Shown: positions 21,740 through 36,543, numbered from the stretch's first letter. The stretch is 64,000 bases of DNA from Thamnidium elegans (GCA_025201345.1 JAIXMG010000004.1:1116001-1180000), one strand, 5' to 3'. The notes: a model not told the origin generated them from the sequence alone. Made by a program: numbers and translations.

Positions 21740-24470
21740 CACAATTTAAAAATTATTGCTGTTTTTTACCTGTAGAATCTTTAAGTCTGCATCTCACCAG
21801 AGTGGGACGAGGCCACCACATTGGAGGCGGCGATTGGTCTTTTAAAGACTTTAGTCAACCTTGACCCCTTTCCAGATAAAACGAGCAATGGTAAGCATAT
21901 TCTTTGAGGCCGTCTCATCATGATCCCAAATCAATATCTGATGGATACGTGATGATTTGCCATCAGTATCAAACTTCAAGCTTTCTATATCAGCATTAAA
22001 ACGAAAGTTTCATGTCTAAAAAAATTATTTTAGCCAAAATTATATTAGCATATTATATGGACACTGCTATACTAACCTTCGGCGTCTTAAAGTCGCTGAT
22101 ATCCAAGAGCAACAATTCCCCAAGATTTTCTCTTCTCTGAAGTTGGCGATAGAGCTTGTCGTTGACGCCGTGACGCAAGTCTCTAAACTTTGTCTGGCTC
22201 TTTTTTTTTTGAGCTCATCACCAAAGATGATCAAACCCACGATCACCTTCCTCAAATTTCTCCCTATAATCTCTTCATATAATGCTTTTTTTAGGACAAT
22301 GTGTAAATTGATGGATGTATTCATAGATATACCTTTTGAATGTCTTCGGTTTCTGTAACTGGGGATCTTTTTTAGACCTCTTTCTTTTTTCCTTCTGTTC
22401 TTTTTTGCTCCTCTTCTTCTGTTTTGATTGTACCTCTTAGATCCATTCAAAAGGATGTTTACAGCTTTCTCAATATTTTTTTGGGATGCAACATAATTAT
22501 TCCATTTGATGGTGGCAGTTCTAAGTCCGTAAAAACTGAAAAGGGCATCCATGTGTCGAAACATGTACGTAGTATATAAAATTTAGGATTGACAATATGT
22601 GGTTTTAGGAGTGGGAATGTTTGTTACGATTTCTTCTATACCCAACTATTTTTGCGCTTCTGTTCTTGTAATTGCCTTCGTATAGTACCCTCCATGCTAC
22701 AGTACTCTGTGGAGCACAGGCATCTTAAGGCACTACTTCCATGGTAAGATACAAACATGTCTTTTCTCCCGGGATCAACTGTAAATGGCCTAAAATGTGT
22801 ATAGCTAAATAAAGTCTCGCCCCTTTTTTTTTTTCTTAATGCTGCGCCTGGGAATATATCAGCTACGCTTTGGCTATCAATTTAGATGAAGCGCCATTGC
22901 AAACCAGGATTGGGGAACATGCTGAACAGTCTAGGCGGTACGAACTTTTATTTATCTTCATCTTTATTATTCTCTTTTTCTTTACCCTTCTTTCTGCTAT
23001 TTGAATGGCTTGTATCTTGATATGGTCCAAGCTGTGAGCTATGTGTCTGCGTAATAAGGTTTTCTGCAATCAAAAGACTCGTACTTGGAAAGGATATGCC
23101 TTAATGCCGGTAAAATACTAAATGGGTTTGTGTTTTGAGTTACTTTTGTGATAGAAAACGAAGGCGATCGGTTCTTTAGTTCCACGATCAAAGGGTTTAT
23201 AAACGCCTGAATTGCATCTTTAATATTTTAGCTTAATGAAGTAAGCAAAATCTGTTACAGGATTGGATGATAATATTTGATCCGATACATGTTCCTACAC
23301 AAGGTACTTACTGACAGACTTCTTAGCATCCTATATTGAGTTTGTGTTAATATCACGTAAACTAAAGTTTCCACTTGTCACTTACAGGAAATTATCTACA
23401 TGTCACATAGATAAAATAGTTACAGATAGTGTTCTGAAAGTTTTCAATGCAATCGTTATTGTAGCACATGGCAATCGTTTCACATGCAGTTGAAAATACT
23501 TGGCCGTAATTTCTCATCCCATCTTTTGCTACGATCAAGTTTATATGCTCATGATTGTTAAGTTCCATCCATAAGTCTTCTAAGTGGTGAATATTTGCAT
23601 ACTTTGATTGAAAGTCATTAATAGATAGCTGTTCGCAAACCACTCTACACGACGAGTGCCAGAAGTTTTGCTGAAAACATACGTTTGGAAGGTTTTGGGG
23701 GCGTTTTATAATGTAGTAATTGATGAAGGCCTGAGATTTGAATAACACAATGCTTAAAAAAACTAGAAATACTCTTTAAAAAAAAAAAAAACGGAAGAGA
23801 GATCGTGTATCTTTCATAATTATTCCCAATATCTCTTTGAATTAATTCCTGCAAGCTGAAATTATGATTAGAAAACAGCTGAAGAATGACCACTAGATTT
23901 GCAAGACTTGCATATCAAGGCGGATGTACTTGAAGAAGCAGCTGTTCTGTTTCTTTTAGCTACGCTCTTTTCCCTTTTCTCTTCGGCTGTATCTTTTCTT
24001 TTTAGACCTGTAATCAATTGAAGTATTCCGTTAAAATGTAATTATACTGTTACATATACAATATATTTTTACCTTTTTTCGTAGTAGGCTTGCTGGTGTT
24101 ACTAGTGACTTCTTCTTATAGCTTTGCGAATTTAATCTCTTTTTTGACATTTATAAAAGATCCAACGTCTCGGTAAATAGGTTTACGCATATTTTTAGAG
24201 TAAAAGAAGCGCCGCTTGATGTTGTCAATTGAATATGTCTAGATATATTTAATGAGTTATGTCGAAGTCATTTGTACTTGAAATCCCCTCTCTCACTCTT
24301 TTTTTGCTTATGAAAACTGAAGATAAAATGTGTACATTTATCACATGCAAGTTAAATATATATTTAATAAATGCTTTTTATTTTCAATTTCTTATAAGTA
24401 ACCACCTTTTTATTTTATTTAGTTTACCCACTGGGCTATTCTAACTAGAAAATACAAGATTATGTGGTAA
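21740..24470. repeat. Long dispersed direct repeat, copy A (about 2.7 kb)
   Basis: This stretch recurs at 58557-61300 in the same orientation, 36.8 kb away. Similarity begins around AATTTAAAAATTATTGCTG and fades near 24470. The middle 2.3-2.4 kb differs at only about twenty positions by my count plus homopolymer lengths; the first 230 bases differ at roughly one base in ten. I see no terminal inverted repeats. The unit carries a Fanzor-like relic on its minus strand. Confidence 0.92.
21780..23893 (-). pseudogene. Fanzor-like nuclease relic 3A
   Basis: Read on the minus strand, the 5' part gives LFSMFPNPGLQWRFIKI (near 22900) after an upstream segment (23392-23748) with INYYIIKRPQNLPNVCFQQN and YNNDCIENFQNTICNYFIY. 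The C-terminal half (22067-22564) gives VIVGLIIFGDELKKK, then, after a one-base shift in a 10-A run, TKFRDLRHGVNDKLYRQLQR and GELLLLDISDFKTPK. A spliced last exon gives RFNADIESLKFDT ... ILIWDHDETASKNMLTIARF. The GDxL, RQLQRR...LLLxDxxxxxT and WxHDxTASKNM motifs fit the end of Fanzor/TnpB proteins; the last Asp is retained. A TGA replaces a likely zinc-finger Cys. This copy is more decayed at its 3' end than copy B. Confidence 0.65.
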
Positions 24471-24584
24471 ATGTATAAATTTTGATCCATTAAAAGAGCT
24501 CTCTTAAAGGGGGGGGGTTCCTTTTCCTCTTTAATAAAAGAATTTGGTATAAAATATTGTAGTACATACCCAAATAATCTATAA

Positions 24585-24632
24585 AAACAACGTTTAACGA
24601 CGGATCTCTTGGTTCTCGCATCGATGAACGTA
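24585..24632 (+). pseudogene. Fragment of 5.8S rRNA
   Basis: ACGGATCTCTTGGTTCTCGC followed by ATCGATGAACG matches the universally conserved start of fungal 5.8S rRNA, and the preceding AACAACGTTTAACG resembles its first bases. Only about 45 bases are present; the sequence then diverges (GTAAGATG in place of GTAGC...). No 18S or 28S sequence surrounds it, so it is an orphan fragment, not an rDNA unit. Confidence 0.85.
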
Positions 24633-24639
24633 AGATGTT

Positions 24640-25620
24640 AACAACTACCTGTACTTGAAAAGTAAATATAATAGGGAATCGCCTGGATATATGAGTGGCC
24701 AAATGTTAAGCACAGAAAATCGGCTCCAGTTGAAATGAAAAGAGGTAACGGATTTAAAGTAAACGCTTACAAACTATAACCCTTTTTTTTTTTTTTTTTG
24801 ATAAAGTGCAATGATTAATTCTACCTTGGACTGAAGTTTAAAGTGTATTTTATGCTTTAAAGCGTTTTTAAATCATACTAGTTATGATAAATTAAAAACG
24901 GCTTGTCTTGGCCGAGCTTGCTTTTTAAGAGTCGATCGTTCAATGTATGTACTTTCTAAAGTTTTTATTCTTAATTTTTTTCCAAGAAAGTATCAAATGC
25001 TTAGTTATACGGTTTTCGATACATGCTCAAGTACTACGAAACAAAGAATAAAGACTCAAGCAATTGATTAGGATTTAAACTGTTCGATGATTACTCAAAT
25101 TTCTACTGCAGGAAGACTTTACATGCTGTAAATATCGTATTGTTTTAATTAATTTTGATACACTTTCATAATTTACTTCCAATATCAATAGTTTACCTCT
25201 GAAAATGCTTTCTTAGTAGTTAACCTTGAGTCCAAATTAATATGTAAACATATCTTCCTTATTAACGTTCCATTTCCTCTTCCCTCTGTTCTTATGTTAT
25301 AATCATTATCGAATGATAATGACATAGGCAGATTGAACAATAAATCAAGATAATAGTTTTTAATTTATGATGAGCTCAGATAATTATATGAATCTTTTAT
25401 CCGTAAAGCCTGAAAAAAGAAAAACTGAGAATAATGTTAAAGAAGCTTACTCTCATCTCAATCAGAGAAATCCAGTCTACACTATAGGACTGCGTTTTTG
25501 AATAGCATCTTCTGCGCGGAGTTGTAGTACAACCCAACAACCACCTTATTTTGGGTATTTAAATAAAATGACCAACCCTTTTTTTCCTTTTATTTTTTTT
25601 TTATTGAAAATATATATATA
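24640..25620. other. Intergenic, no gene seen
   Basis: A+T-rich sequence between the repeat and the PEX4-like gene; only short spurious open frames. Confidence 0.5.
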
Positions 25621-26223
25621 ATGGACGCAGTTTCCAAGAGATTAATAAAGGAATTACGAGAAATTGACAAGGATTCAGCACAGCATAAAGAAATTATAAG
25701 GTTAGCACCTGATAATGACGAAGACTTGTTGCAGTGGAGTGCTATATTAGCTGGTTTACCAGAAACGCCTTATGAAGGTATTTTTTTTTTAAAAAAAAAC
25801 CGAATAATAAGCCTTAATTAAGATATTATTTATTATAATTATTGTTGTTATAGGAGGGCAGTTTGAACTTGCTATTCAAGTCCCTAATAATTATCCAATT
25901 CATCCACCCAGTATCAAATTCGTGACTACCATTTGCCACCCCAACATACACTTGAAGGTAATCTATTTTTCACACACATGTAAAAAAAAACCATGGCAAC
26001 TTATTTTTTCTAGACTGGAGAGATTTGTCTTGATATCTTAAAAACAGCATGGTCACCCGCTTGGACATTAAAATCCACCATTCTAGCCATCTCACTTTTA
26101 CTCAGTAATCCTGAACCTTCTTCACCACTTAATTGTGATGCTGCCAATTTACTGAGGTGCAATGATAAATTAGGCTATGAAAGCTTGATTAAAATGTATA
26201 CCCAATTATATGCTACAAAATAA
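25621..26223 (+). CDS. PEX4: PEX4-like ubiquitin-conjugating enzyme (peroxin-4)
   Basis: Three exons (25621-25777, 25854-25957, 26014-26223) join in frame to 156 residues, a bare UBC domain. It shows YEGGQFELAIQVPNNYP, the HPN motif in CHPNIHLKTGE, the active-site Cys in EICLDIL (Cys92) and the following KTAWSPAWTL. The stretch TGEICLDILKTAWSPAWTL is typical of Pex4, the E2 that monoubiquitinates the Pex5 import receptor at the peroxisome so that it can be recycled. A general-purpose E2 would usually read G.ICLDIL..QWSP; the AWSPAWT variant favours Pex4. It acts with Pex22 at the membrane; no such partner is in the window. Confidence 0.9.
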
Positions 26224-26391
26224 TTTTTTATTGTTATTTTTTTCTTGTTTCATATATTAAACAAACTGATATTATCATCCAATAAATAATATAACTTGTA
26301 CTAATCCAACGGCTATTCACCACTTGTCTGTTATATGTATTTTTGATCTTGTTAAATAGTACACATATAAAAATATGTAAAAAAAAAAAAC

Positions 26392-26620
26392 TTACGCAAG
26401 GATATCATTGTTGGGTATCTTTATTGACGGGTCAACCATTCTTTCAAGGTATCCAAATACCTTAGAAACACTCAAGGCCGCAGTTAGATACAATATAAAA
26501 CTATAACAACATTTCTGAACTGGAGCTAGTAATAAATAATTGACAATTACATAATAAAACAGACTAGATAAAGTACTAACGGCAGTAGTAAAAAAATCAA
26601 GCTGTACATATAAAAATGTG

Positions 26621-26670
<50 letters not shown>

Positions 26671-26924
26671 TTGTTATAAATCACCAAAAATATAGGTAAC
26701 AATACCAGGATAAATCGAGACAAGAGATCATGATTTCCTTTCATCATATCAAATCCAATCTTTGTACAAAATAACGAAACAATCAGTTGTATCCAAATAC
26801 TATCACTTTGTTTTATAGTGGCATGTAAAATTAAGTGAACAATAAATCCTATAATACTGCCTAAAAACACTAGATATTTATCTTCTGTATTAGCGTAAAG
26901 GACTAAATTTGCTATCAGTATCAT
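26392..26924 (-). CDS. Small multi-pass membrane protein, family unknown
   Basis: Exons 26670-26924, 26581-26601 and 26392-26514 join in frame to 132 residues. Hydrophobic segments cover about residues 1-12, 18-36, 45-55, 68-83 and 92-108, with a polar end YLERMVDPSIKIPNNDILA. The middle exon is only 21 bases, and the intron before it is mostly a 43-base T run on the plus strand. A strong GTAAGT donor overlaps the stop, so one more short exon adding a couple of residues is possible. I do not recognise the family. It shares a short upstream region with the divergent multicopper oxidase gene. Confidence 0.65.
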
Positions 26925-27056
26925 AATGATAATAAAATAAAAATAAAAATAAAGAGAGAAAAGAGCGGGGTAATTGGAGGAAAATATAAACTGGGTCTTT
27001 TTATTTATTTCCCGTTTTATTTTCTCTTTCTTTTTGTTTTTTTTATCTAAAAAAAA

Positions 27057-29321
27057 ATGAAGTGGAGTCTAGTATTGTTACTTGTACCTATTATTACAGC
27101 CAAAAAAGTTGTATATGATTGGAATCTACAGTATAAACATATAAACCCGGATGGACTACGCGAAAGAAGAGTTATCGCTATTAATAATCAATGGCCGTAA
27201 CGTATATTAAAAAAAACCCTATAAAAAAAAACCCCTCCACTAAATAAAAAGGATAGACCTCCACCAGTTAAACTTAATATTAATGATACGCTTGTTATTC
27301 ATCTTGTTAATAATTTAAATGAACCAACAACAGTTCATGCGCATGGAATTAATCAAGATAATGGTACAAATCATATGGACGGTGCTGGTATGGTTACTCA
27401 ATGGTAAACATAGACGTCTTTTTTTTTTTTTTTTTTTTTTCTTATGATGTGCACCTAAATTAGAATTTTTTTAGTGCTATTGCGGGTCAACATAATTTTA
27501 CATACGAGTTTCCAGTAAAGCAAGCCGGTACATTTTGGTTACACTCTCATTACAAAGTAAAAAATAATAAAATAACTTGATATTATTTATTTCAAGGCAT
27601 CTTATTTTTTATTTTTAAACTAGGTTCAATATATGGATGGACTTCGTGTTCCACTTATTGTTTATGATCACACTGAACCAGTTGAATACGATTACGATGA
27701 AACGATTACTGTATCAGGTTTGTTTACTGATAAACGGAAGAAAAAAATGGTTTTTTTTTTATCTTTTTTTTTTTTTTTTAGATTGGTATCATGAAGATTC
27801 ATATACAAATTTGGAACAATACATGAATCATGAGAATTTAGACGGAGTTGAACCCGTTCCTCGTAAGTTTTAATCAGATAACAAAAAAAAAAAAAAATCT
27901 GACAGCTTTTGAAAAAAATAATAGAATCTGGTTTAATTAATGATCATACCAATACAACCATTTCATTTAAGCCGAACAAAACATACCGTCTTCGATTGAT
28001 TAATATGTCCGGACTAGCAGTATTTCAAGTACATATTGATCATCATGATATGCAAGTAATTGAAGTAGACGGCGTAAGTATGGAAAGATATATATATATA
28101 TATAATGCATGTAATTTAATTCATGTAATACTATTTTAGGTTTTAACCAAACCTACAGCCGCAAAAATGGTTTATTTGGCTTCAGGTCAACGTATTTCAG
28201 TACTTGTAAGAACAAAACTCACTTCGAAGCTTAATTATTACTTTCATGCTAATATGGCTCCTGTCATGTTTGATGAAATACCCGATGATCTTCAACTAAG
28301 TAAAAAATCATATAAAAACATAAAAACCATTATAAACTAAAACTAACCCCCCCCCCCCTCCAGATATTGAAGCACCTATTTACTATGGTGATAAACAAGC
28401 CGACTTTGCATCTCGACAAGATGCAATTCATGGTACGTACGACGACGCCTATATCTTCCCCTTAAAAGAATCCAGTGCTCTTATACCAGATAGACAAATC
28501 AACATGACGATTGACTTTATGGAAAACACAGATGGATTAAATCACGGTGTGATTAACGATATTCCATATTTACCTCCTCTCGTACCTACTTTACATACTT
28601 TGTTAACAATTGAAAAGCAATACTTGAATAATACTCTTGTATATGGTCCTCAAAGTCAAACATTTATAAACGAATTAGATCAAGTGGTAGAAATTGTTTT
28701 AAATAACCTTGATGATGGTCCTCATCCCTGTAAGCTTTATTTATTTATTTTTATACGTATTTTTACTAAACAACAACACTAGTTCATTTGCATGGACATA
28801 CATTTCAAGTCATTGCTCGTGGTAAGGGCGTATATTCTCCCAATACAAAGATTACTATCCCCGAGAACCCAACTGTTCGGGATACCATTGGTGTTCCATC
28901 TAACGGATACGTAATTATTCGATTTAAAGCGAACAACCCAGGTGTTTGGTTCTTCCATTGTCACGTGGATTGGCATTTACCTGCAGGTCTAGCTGCTACA
29001 TTTATTACTGCTCCTGAATTAGCCAGAGAAAAATTCCTTCCACTTTCAAAAGAACTTTATGATTTATGTGTCAGTACCAATCATCCACCTACAGGTAACG
29101 CAGCAGGTAAACCAGGTTTAGATTTAGATGGTGCTCCCGATGGTATTCGACCTATAAAAAACCCATTTGTACTTGGATGTCTTATTGCTACTTTGGTGGG
29201 ACTTAGTACTATTATTTGGCATGTTTGGGTAGATCCTGGTCAAGAAGAAGAAGAACAAGAACAAGATCATAGTGATAACGAAGAACAAGTAGAAAGACCT
29301 TTATTAGACAAAATCGAATAA
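27057..29321 (+). CDS. FET3: Fet3-like multicopper oxidase (membrane ferroxidase)
   Basis: Nine exons (27057-27196, 27257-27403, 27475-27556, 27624-27717, 27782-27862, 27925-28073, 28140-28299, 28364-28729, 28783-29321) join in frame to 585 residues. A signal peptide (MKWSLVLLLVPIITA) precedes three cupredoxin domains. All copper ligands are visible: HAHG (His74, His76), WLHSH (His119, His121), HLHGH (408-412) and HCHVDWH (Cys466). Near the end is one membrane helix (PFVLGCLIATLVGLSTIIW) and an acidic cytosolic tail. A C-terminal anchor distinguishes Fet3-type ferroxidases, which oxidise Fe2+ at the plasma membrane for uptake by the Ftr1 permease, from secreted laccases. No FTR1 neighbour is present, so the iron role is inferred from the family. 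Intron 7 ends in a run of about 12 C. Confidence 0.93.
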
Positions 29322-29365
29322 TGACAGTAATAAAAAACTGTATATTTTTATTTTTTATTTTATTT

Positions 29366-31977
29366 TCAGTATTGATCATATCCTCGACCACGACCACGCC
29401 CTCTTCCTCGACCTCCTCTCATACCACCTCTTGAATTATATTGGTATTGAGAGGAAGGGTAATCGTAATACTCGCTATAAGGTTGCATGTATTGATGATG
29501 GTTATAGTAAGGTTGCTGAGGTTGCTCAGGCATAAAATACACAGGCATGTATTGTTGTTGTTGTAATTGTTGTTGTTGTTGTAATTGTTGTTGTTGTTGG
29601 TATCCGTACATTGTCATACCCGTATTAGGATCAACTATGGTAGGAACGATCATGTTATTATAATCTGGTGCATAAGCTTGTTGATAATAATACTCGTCGT
29701 ATAATGGTTGTTCTGGTTGTTGAGAATAATATAAAGAGGGTTGGTCTGGTAAATAAGGTACATGTTGGTAACTGGGGGGAGTAGATGAAGGAGTTACTGT
29801 TCGTAACATAGGTTTTGGTATTTCAGTAGTCTTTAATTCATAGTATGGAGGATTAGAGTGAGGCGTACTTTGGGAGGTTACTATAGCCGGAGAATCCATG
29901 AATGTCTGAGGTACTGTTGAAGGGACTGTTTGAGACACTGTTTGAGACACTGTTGGAGAAGCTGTTGAGGGAAACTGCTTTTCTGACTGGTCATCGACAA
30001 TATCAACGCCTTTTTTTGCAGCGGATTTAGGCTTTCTCTCCTTTTTCTTCTTTTTTTTCTCTTCCTTTTCCTCTTCCTTTTTCTCTTCCTTTTTCTCTTC
30101 CTTTTTCTCTTCCTTTTTCTCTTCCTTTTTCTCTTCGAGCACGTTTTCCTTCAACACTGTACTTTCGTTATTAGATTTGGAAGAATCGCCCTCAGGTTTA
30201 CTTATTTGAACCTTTGTTTTTCTCTTTTGAGACCTTGCTTTTTTTTCAATTTTACCATTCTCAAGCTGTCCATTATCTTTATCGGTATATTGATTTTGAA
30301 CTGGTTTTTGTTTTTGAGCTACTAGAGGCTGTTGTTCCGCAGACTCTTCATCCGTCTTTCTCGCAGGCTTCTTTTTTCCTTTCTTACGTTCCTTATGATC
30401 ATTTTTTTCAACTGTGCCACTTTGATCCACTATATTAGTATCGACTTTTGGGTCACTTTTTTCGACAGTCGTCTTCTTTTTCTGTTCAGGTTTTTTAGTG
30501 GTAATAGTTTCTTTTTGTTCAGCTTTTTGCCTATGACTGTTTTCTCTTCGTTCAGATTTTTCAGCTTTTTGGCTGCGGTTATTTTCTTTTTGTTCTGCTT
30601 TTTTATTATGATCATTTTCTTTTTGTTCTGCAGTAGTATCTGTAGTATTACTTTTAACGCTTTCCTTCTTTTTACGCTTTTGCTTCATTTTACGTTCAGT
30701 AGATGGTTGTTGAGTTTCGGATAATGTCGCAGTATTTATGGATGATTCAGATTTGATATCAGCTAATTCAGGTTTGTTATTAGATTTGATGACAGGTGAC
30801 TGTTGATCCTTCTTGGATGTTACTTTTTTTTCTTTATGCTTTGGCCTAGCCTTCTGTTCCCTACGTTCAACCGGTTTAATACGTCTTTGAGAATCAGACT
30901 TGTCTGATGGTTGCACATTATTAGACTTGACAACCTTCTTTTCCAGTTTACTCCCTTCTGCCTTAACAGCATCCAATTTACTGTTATTATTATCCATCTT
31001 TACATTATTAAGCTTGTTTATCTTTTCAACTTTGGTGATGTGATCAGGTTTATTACGTGCTTTTGTACTATCCTTCTTTGGTTTGTCCTTTTTACTCTCG
31101 TCAGGTTTTTTAGTATCTTCTCTAGTCTTCTTTTCGACTTTTGGTTTCTTTTGGTCAATAGGCTTTTTAAAATATAAGTTGGTTCGAACCAATTTTTACG
31201 TAATGATTTATGCGTTTTTTTTTTTACCTTAATTTTGAAAGGAACAAATGCAGGAGGACCTTGATCTTCATCTTCTTTTGCTGTTGCTGATTGTTTAGTC
31301 CCAAATCGCGTCAAGAATTGCTACACGTATAAAAAAACATTCATATTAATAAATAAAAAAAACTGCCAATTGATTCTTTTTGTTACATTACCTTGCCAGA
31401 TCTCCAAGCTCGTACAAGTTCTTGGACATGACCACCTAACTCAGTCAACATACCTGGTCCTATCAACATTATTTGATCTTTAATTTCAATAGGTTTAGTA
31501 ACAAGATACTTTGTACCAGGAGGAGTATGGAGTCTAAAATAGTGAGAGATTTAATAAAAATTTAGATATTTTAAATAAGGACTTACTTCAAACAATCAAT
31601 TTTTCCAAGTGCTTCCACAGCCTTATATTTTTTTTTACTTCCGTCTGTAAAAACCACCGACAACAATCTTGGGTTTTCTGTTTGATGAGTAGAAGGCATG
31701 GCGATATTTTTTATTTCCAATACTTGTAATACACAAGGAGAAGGAATAACTGTTACTTTCTCGTTGGTTTTATTGAACCCTTTTGAAGTTAAAAGACGTA
31801 AATCCATCTAAAATAGAAGTGTAATTTAATATAAAAAATAGATGTAACTAAATAAAAACGTACGTCTTTAGCACATTGAATATAATCTTGTAAAGTTTTT
31901 GCTTCTGGATGCTCAGTTTTTAAAAGCTCAATGCCATCAGGAGATAAAAACCATCCTTTTTCTTCAAATTCAGACAT
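29366..31977 (-). CDS. TDRD3/RMI1-N-like OB-fold protein with lysine-rich centre and RGG tail
   Basis: Five exons (31864-31977, 31587-31807, 31392-31533, 31228-31320, 29366-31162) join in frame to 788 residues. Residues 1-160 match the N-terminal domain shared by TDRD3 and RMI1: EEKGWFLSPDGIELL, PCVLQVLEIKNIA, LHTPPGTKYLVTKPIEIKDQ and GPGMLTELGGHVQELVRAWR. GPPAFVPF (180-187) matches the conserved GPPPFVPF of TDRD3. Residues about 190-590 are Lys/Glu/Gln-rich and disordered, with tandem EEKKE repeats and QKAEQKEN-type repeats. The end is Tyr/Gln-rich with poly-Q and closes in RGGMRGGRGRGRGRGRGYDQY. In animals TDRD3 binds topoisomerase 3-beta and mRNPs. No Tudor domain is visible here; an RGG box may take its RNA role. 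Function in this fungus is inferred. Confidence 0.82.
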
Positions 31978-32147
31978 GGCGTTTTATTTGAATAGAATAG
32001 AAGAAGAAAACGCGAAATTTTTAGTTGCATTACTTTATATGTACAGTTATCGGCGCGTCACAATATAATGTAAATAAATAAATAAAAAAAAGATTAAAGG
32101 AGAGATGATAAATAAATGCTTTTTTTTTTATTAAGTAATACTATAAA

Positions 32148-33482
32148 TTATGCAAGACGCTTAGGAAGCCCATCAGCTTTTAAAAGAGATTCCTCGGCAT
32201 CCAAGACGCGAGGACCATCATCAACCTTTGTGTGCAATAAACGACTGACACTATTGACAGGTTGTACAGGAACGACATTTTGGTTAAAGTTAACATGAGT
32301 CTTGGGAACGAAATCTTGACCGAGAGAACCGTTAACAACTTGATAAGGATCAGCAAAGAAAGCAGTGGGTTCCTTATTGGAAGGGAAATAATGACCGATC
32401 AATTGAATGATTTCAGCCATATTTTCCTTGGGTGCATAAATAACTGCATTTGGTCCAGCATCATACGTGTAAGCAGCCTTTAACTTACCATCTTGAGAGG
32501 TAGCGTTATATTCATGAATCAATTGAATAATAGCGCGAGAGGTATCATTTAAATAAAAGATAGGAGGATAAGTATCAAGACATACAGCATGGAATTGGTT
32601 AGAATCACGCATAGTTAATTCAGCAAAGGATTGGAAATCCTTATCAAGAATAGCCTTCGTCATTTGTTCCATACGAGCAGGAACAACATGGTTAATACGT
32701 TCGTTCATCAAGGGACTAGTTTTGATTGTACTTTGCATACCAGCAGTAGATGAAGTACCCTTCTTGGCATCAGAGACAACACAAATCAATGCCTCTAATT
32801 CAGGCCAGTGAGTTTCAGGTGCAATTTGAACAGCTAAAGAATCAGATCCATCTTCCTTTTGACCCATCTCCCAAGCAACAAATCCACCAAATAAAGAACG
32901 ACAAGCGGAACCAGAACCTTGACGCGCAATACGAGATACTTCTGAGGTAGAAATAGTTAACTCATATAATTGAGATAAGGTATAAACCAAAGCAGCTAAA
33001 CCAGAAGCAGAAGAAGCAAGGCCAGCGGCAGTAGGGAAGTTGTTCTCGGAACAAACGTGAACAGGGTAGGTAGAAAGATTTTCAATAGGAGAACCGGCTG
33101 ACTCGGCTTTGTCTTCCATTTCCTTACGAATAGCACGAGTTTCACGGAAACAGTTGTGCATACGCTTATTCTTTGTAATGTCTTCTTCAATTCCATTTAA
33201 CCAAAGACGATCTTGAGAGAATTCAGGGCTGGTGGAGATGGTGGTCTTACTGTGAAGAATATCTTGAGATAAAGTAACAGAGATGGAACTGTTGGTAGGC
33301 AAGATTAGGTCAATATCTCTCTTACCCCAATACTTGATGACCTGTTATAAAAAAAAAGTGCTTTTTTTTTAGTTTTTACAGTCTCGGTATAACTTTGCGT
33401 ATAAACCAAGTACATGCTTCATCCTTCTCTCTTTTCAACTTACGGCAATATTGACAGGAGCGGTACAGGTAACTGTCTTCAT
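32148..33482 (-). CDS. MVD1: Mevalonate diphosphate decarboxylase
   Basis: Two exons (33444-33482, 32148-33341) join in frame to 410 residues. The protein begins [22 protein letters not shown], continues LPTNSSISVTLSQD, and has the GHMP-kinase ATP loop FPTAAGLASSASGLAAL, then SGSACRSLFGGFVAWEMG, and HVVPARM and TYDAGPNAVIY. These are the signature segments of mevalonate pyrophosphate decarboxylase, which turns mevalonate-5-diphosphate into isopentenyl diphosphate with loss of CO2 using ATP, in the sterol and carotenoid route. Length matches the family (about 400). The intron of about 100 bases falls after codon 13. Codon use is more G+C-rich than neighbours, as for a well-expressed gene. Confidence 0.96.
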
Positions 33483-36209
<2,727 letters not shown>

Positions 36210-36543
36210 TAGAAATAAAGTGTATATTTGTAATACCGACATCGAGATCAAAGCCATGTCAGCTATTGTTATCTCCCCGAATTGTAATTTTATACTGAAA
36301 AAAAAATGTTGAACAGGTGTTAGAGGCTGGACTATAAAGCAATCTAACTAAAAAATCTTGCATTGTTGAGAATTTCGATCAGCAGTACAAAGATCAAATA
36401 AAGGTGTCTGTTCCGAATATCTCATTGGACTATTGGACTCATCATGCGTACTATGCATTCTAATATGACCTTTTTGTTTATTATAAATACCTTTTTCGTT
36501 TCCTTTCGAGATTTTCTTTCTTTCTTTCCTATAAAAAATAAAA
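36210..36543. other. Intergenic, no gene seen
   Basis: About 330 bases downstream of the synthetase. No motif recognised. Confidence 0.4.

Noticed and set aside
22143..22358. 71-codon plus-strand open frames inside both long repeats (also 58960-59175)
   Set aside because: They lie antisense to the better supported Fanzor-like reading and show no motif.
30214..30724. Phe/Leu-rich plus-strand open frames opposite the TDRD3-like gene
   Set aside because: They are the complement of Lys/Glu codons.
31176..31192. Palindrome TTGGTTCGAACCAA
   Set aside because: Short, lies inside an intron of the TDRD3-like gene, and has no tRNA or operator context.
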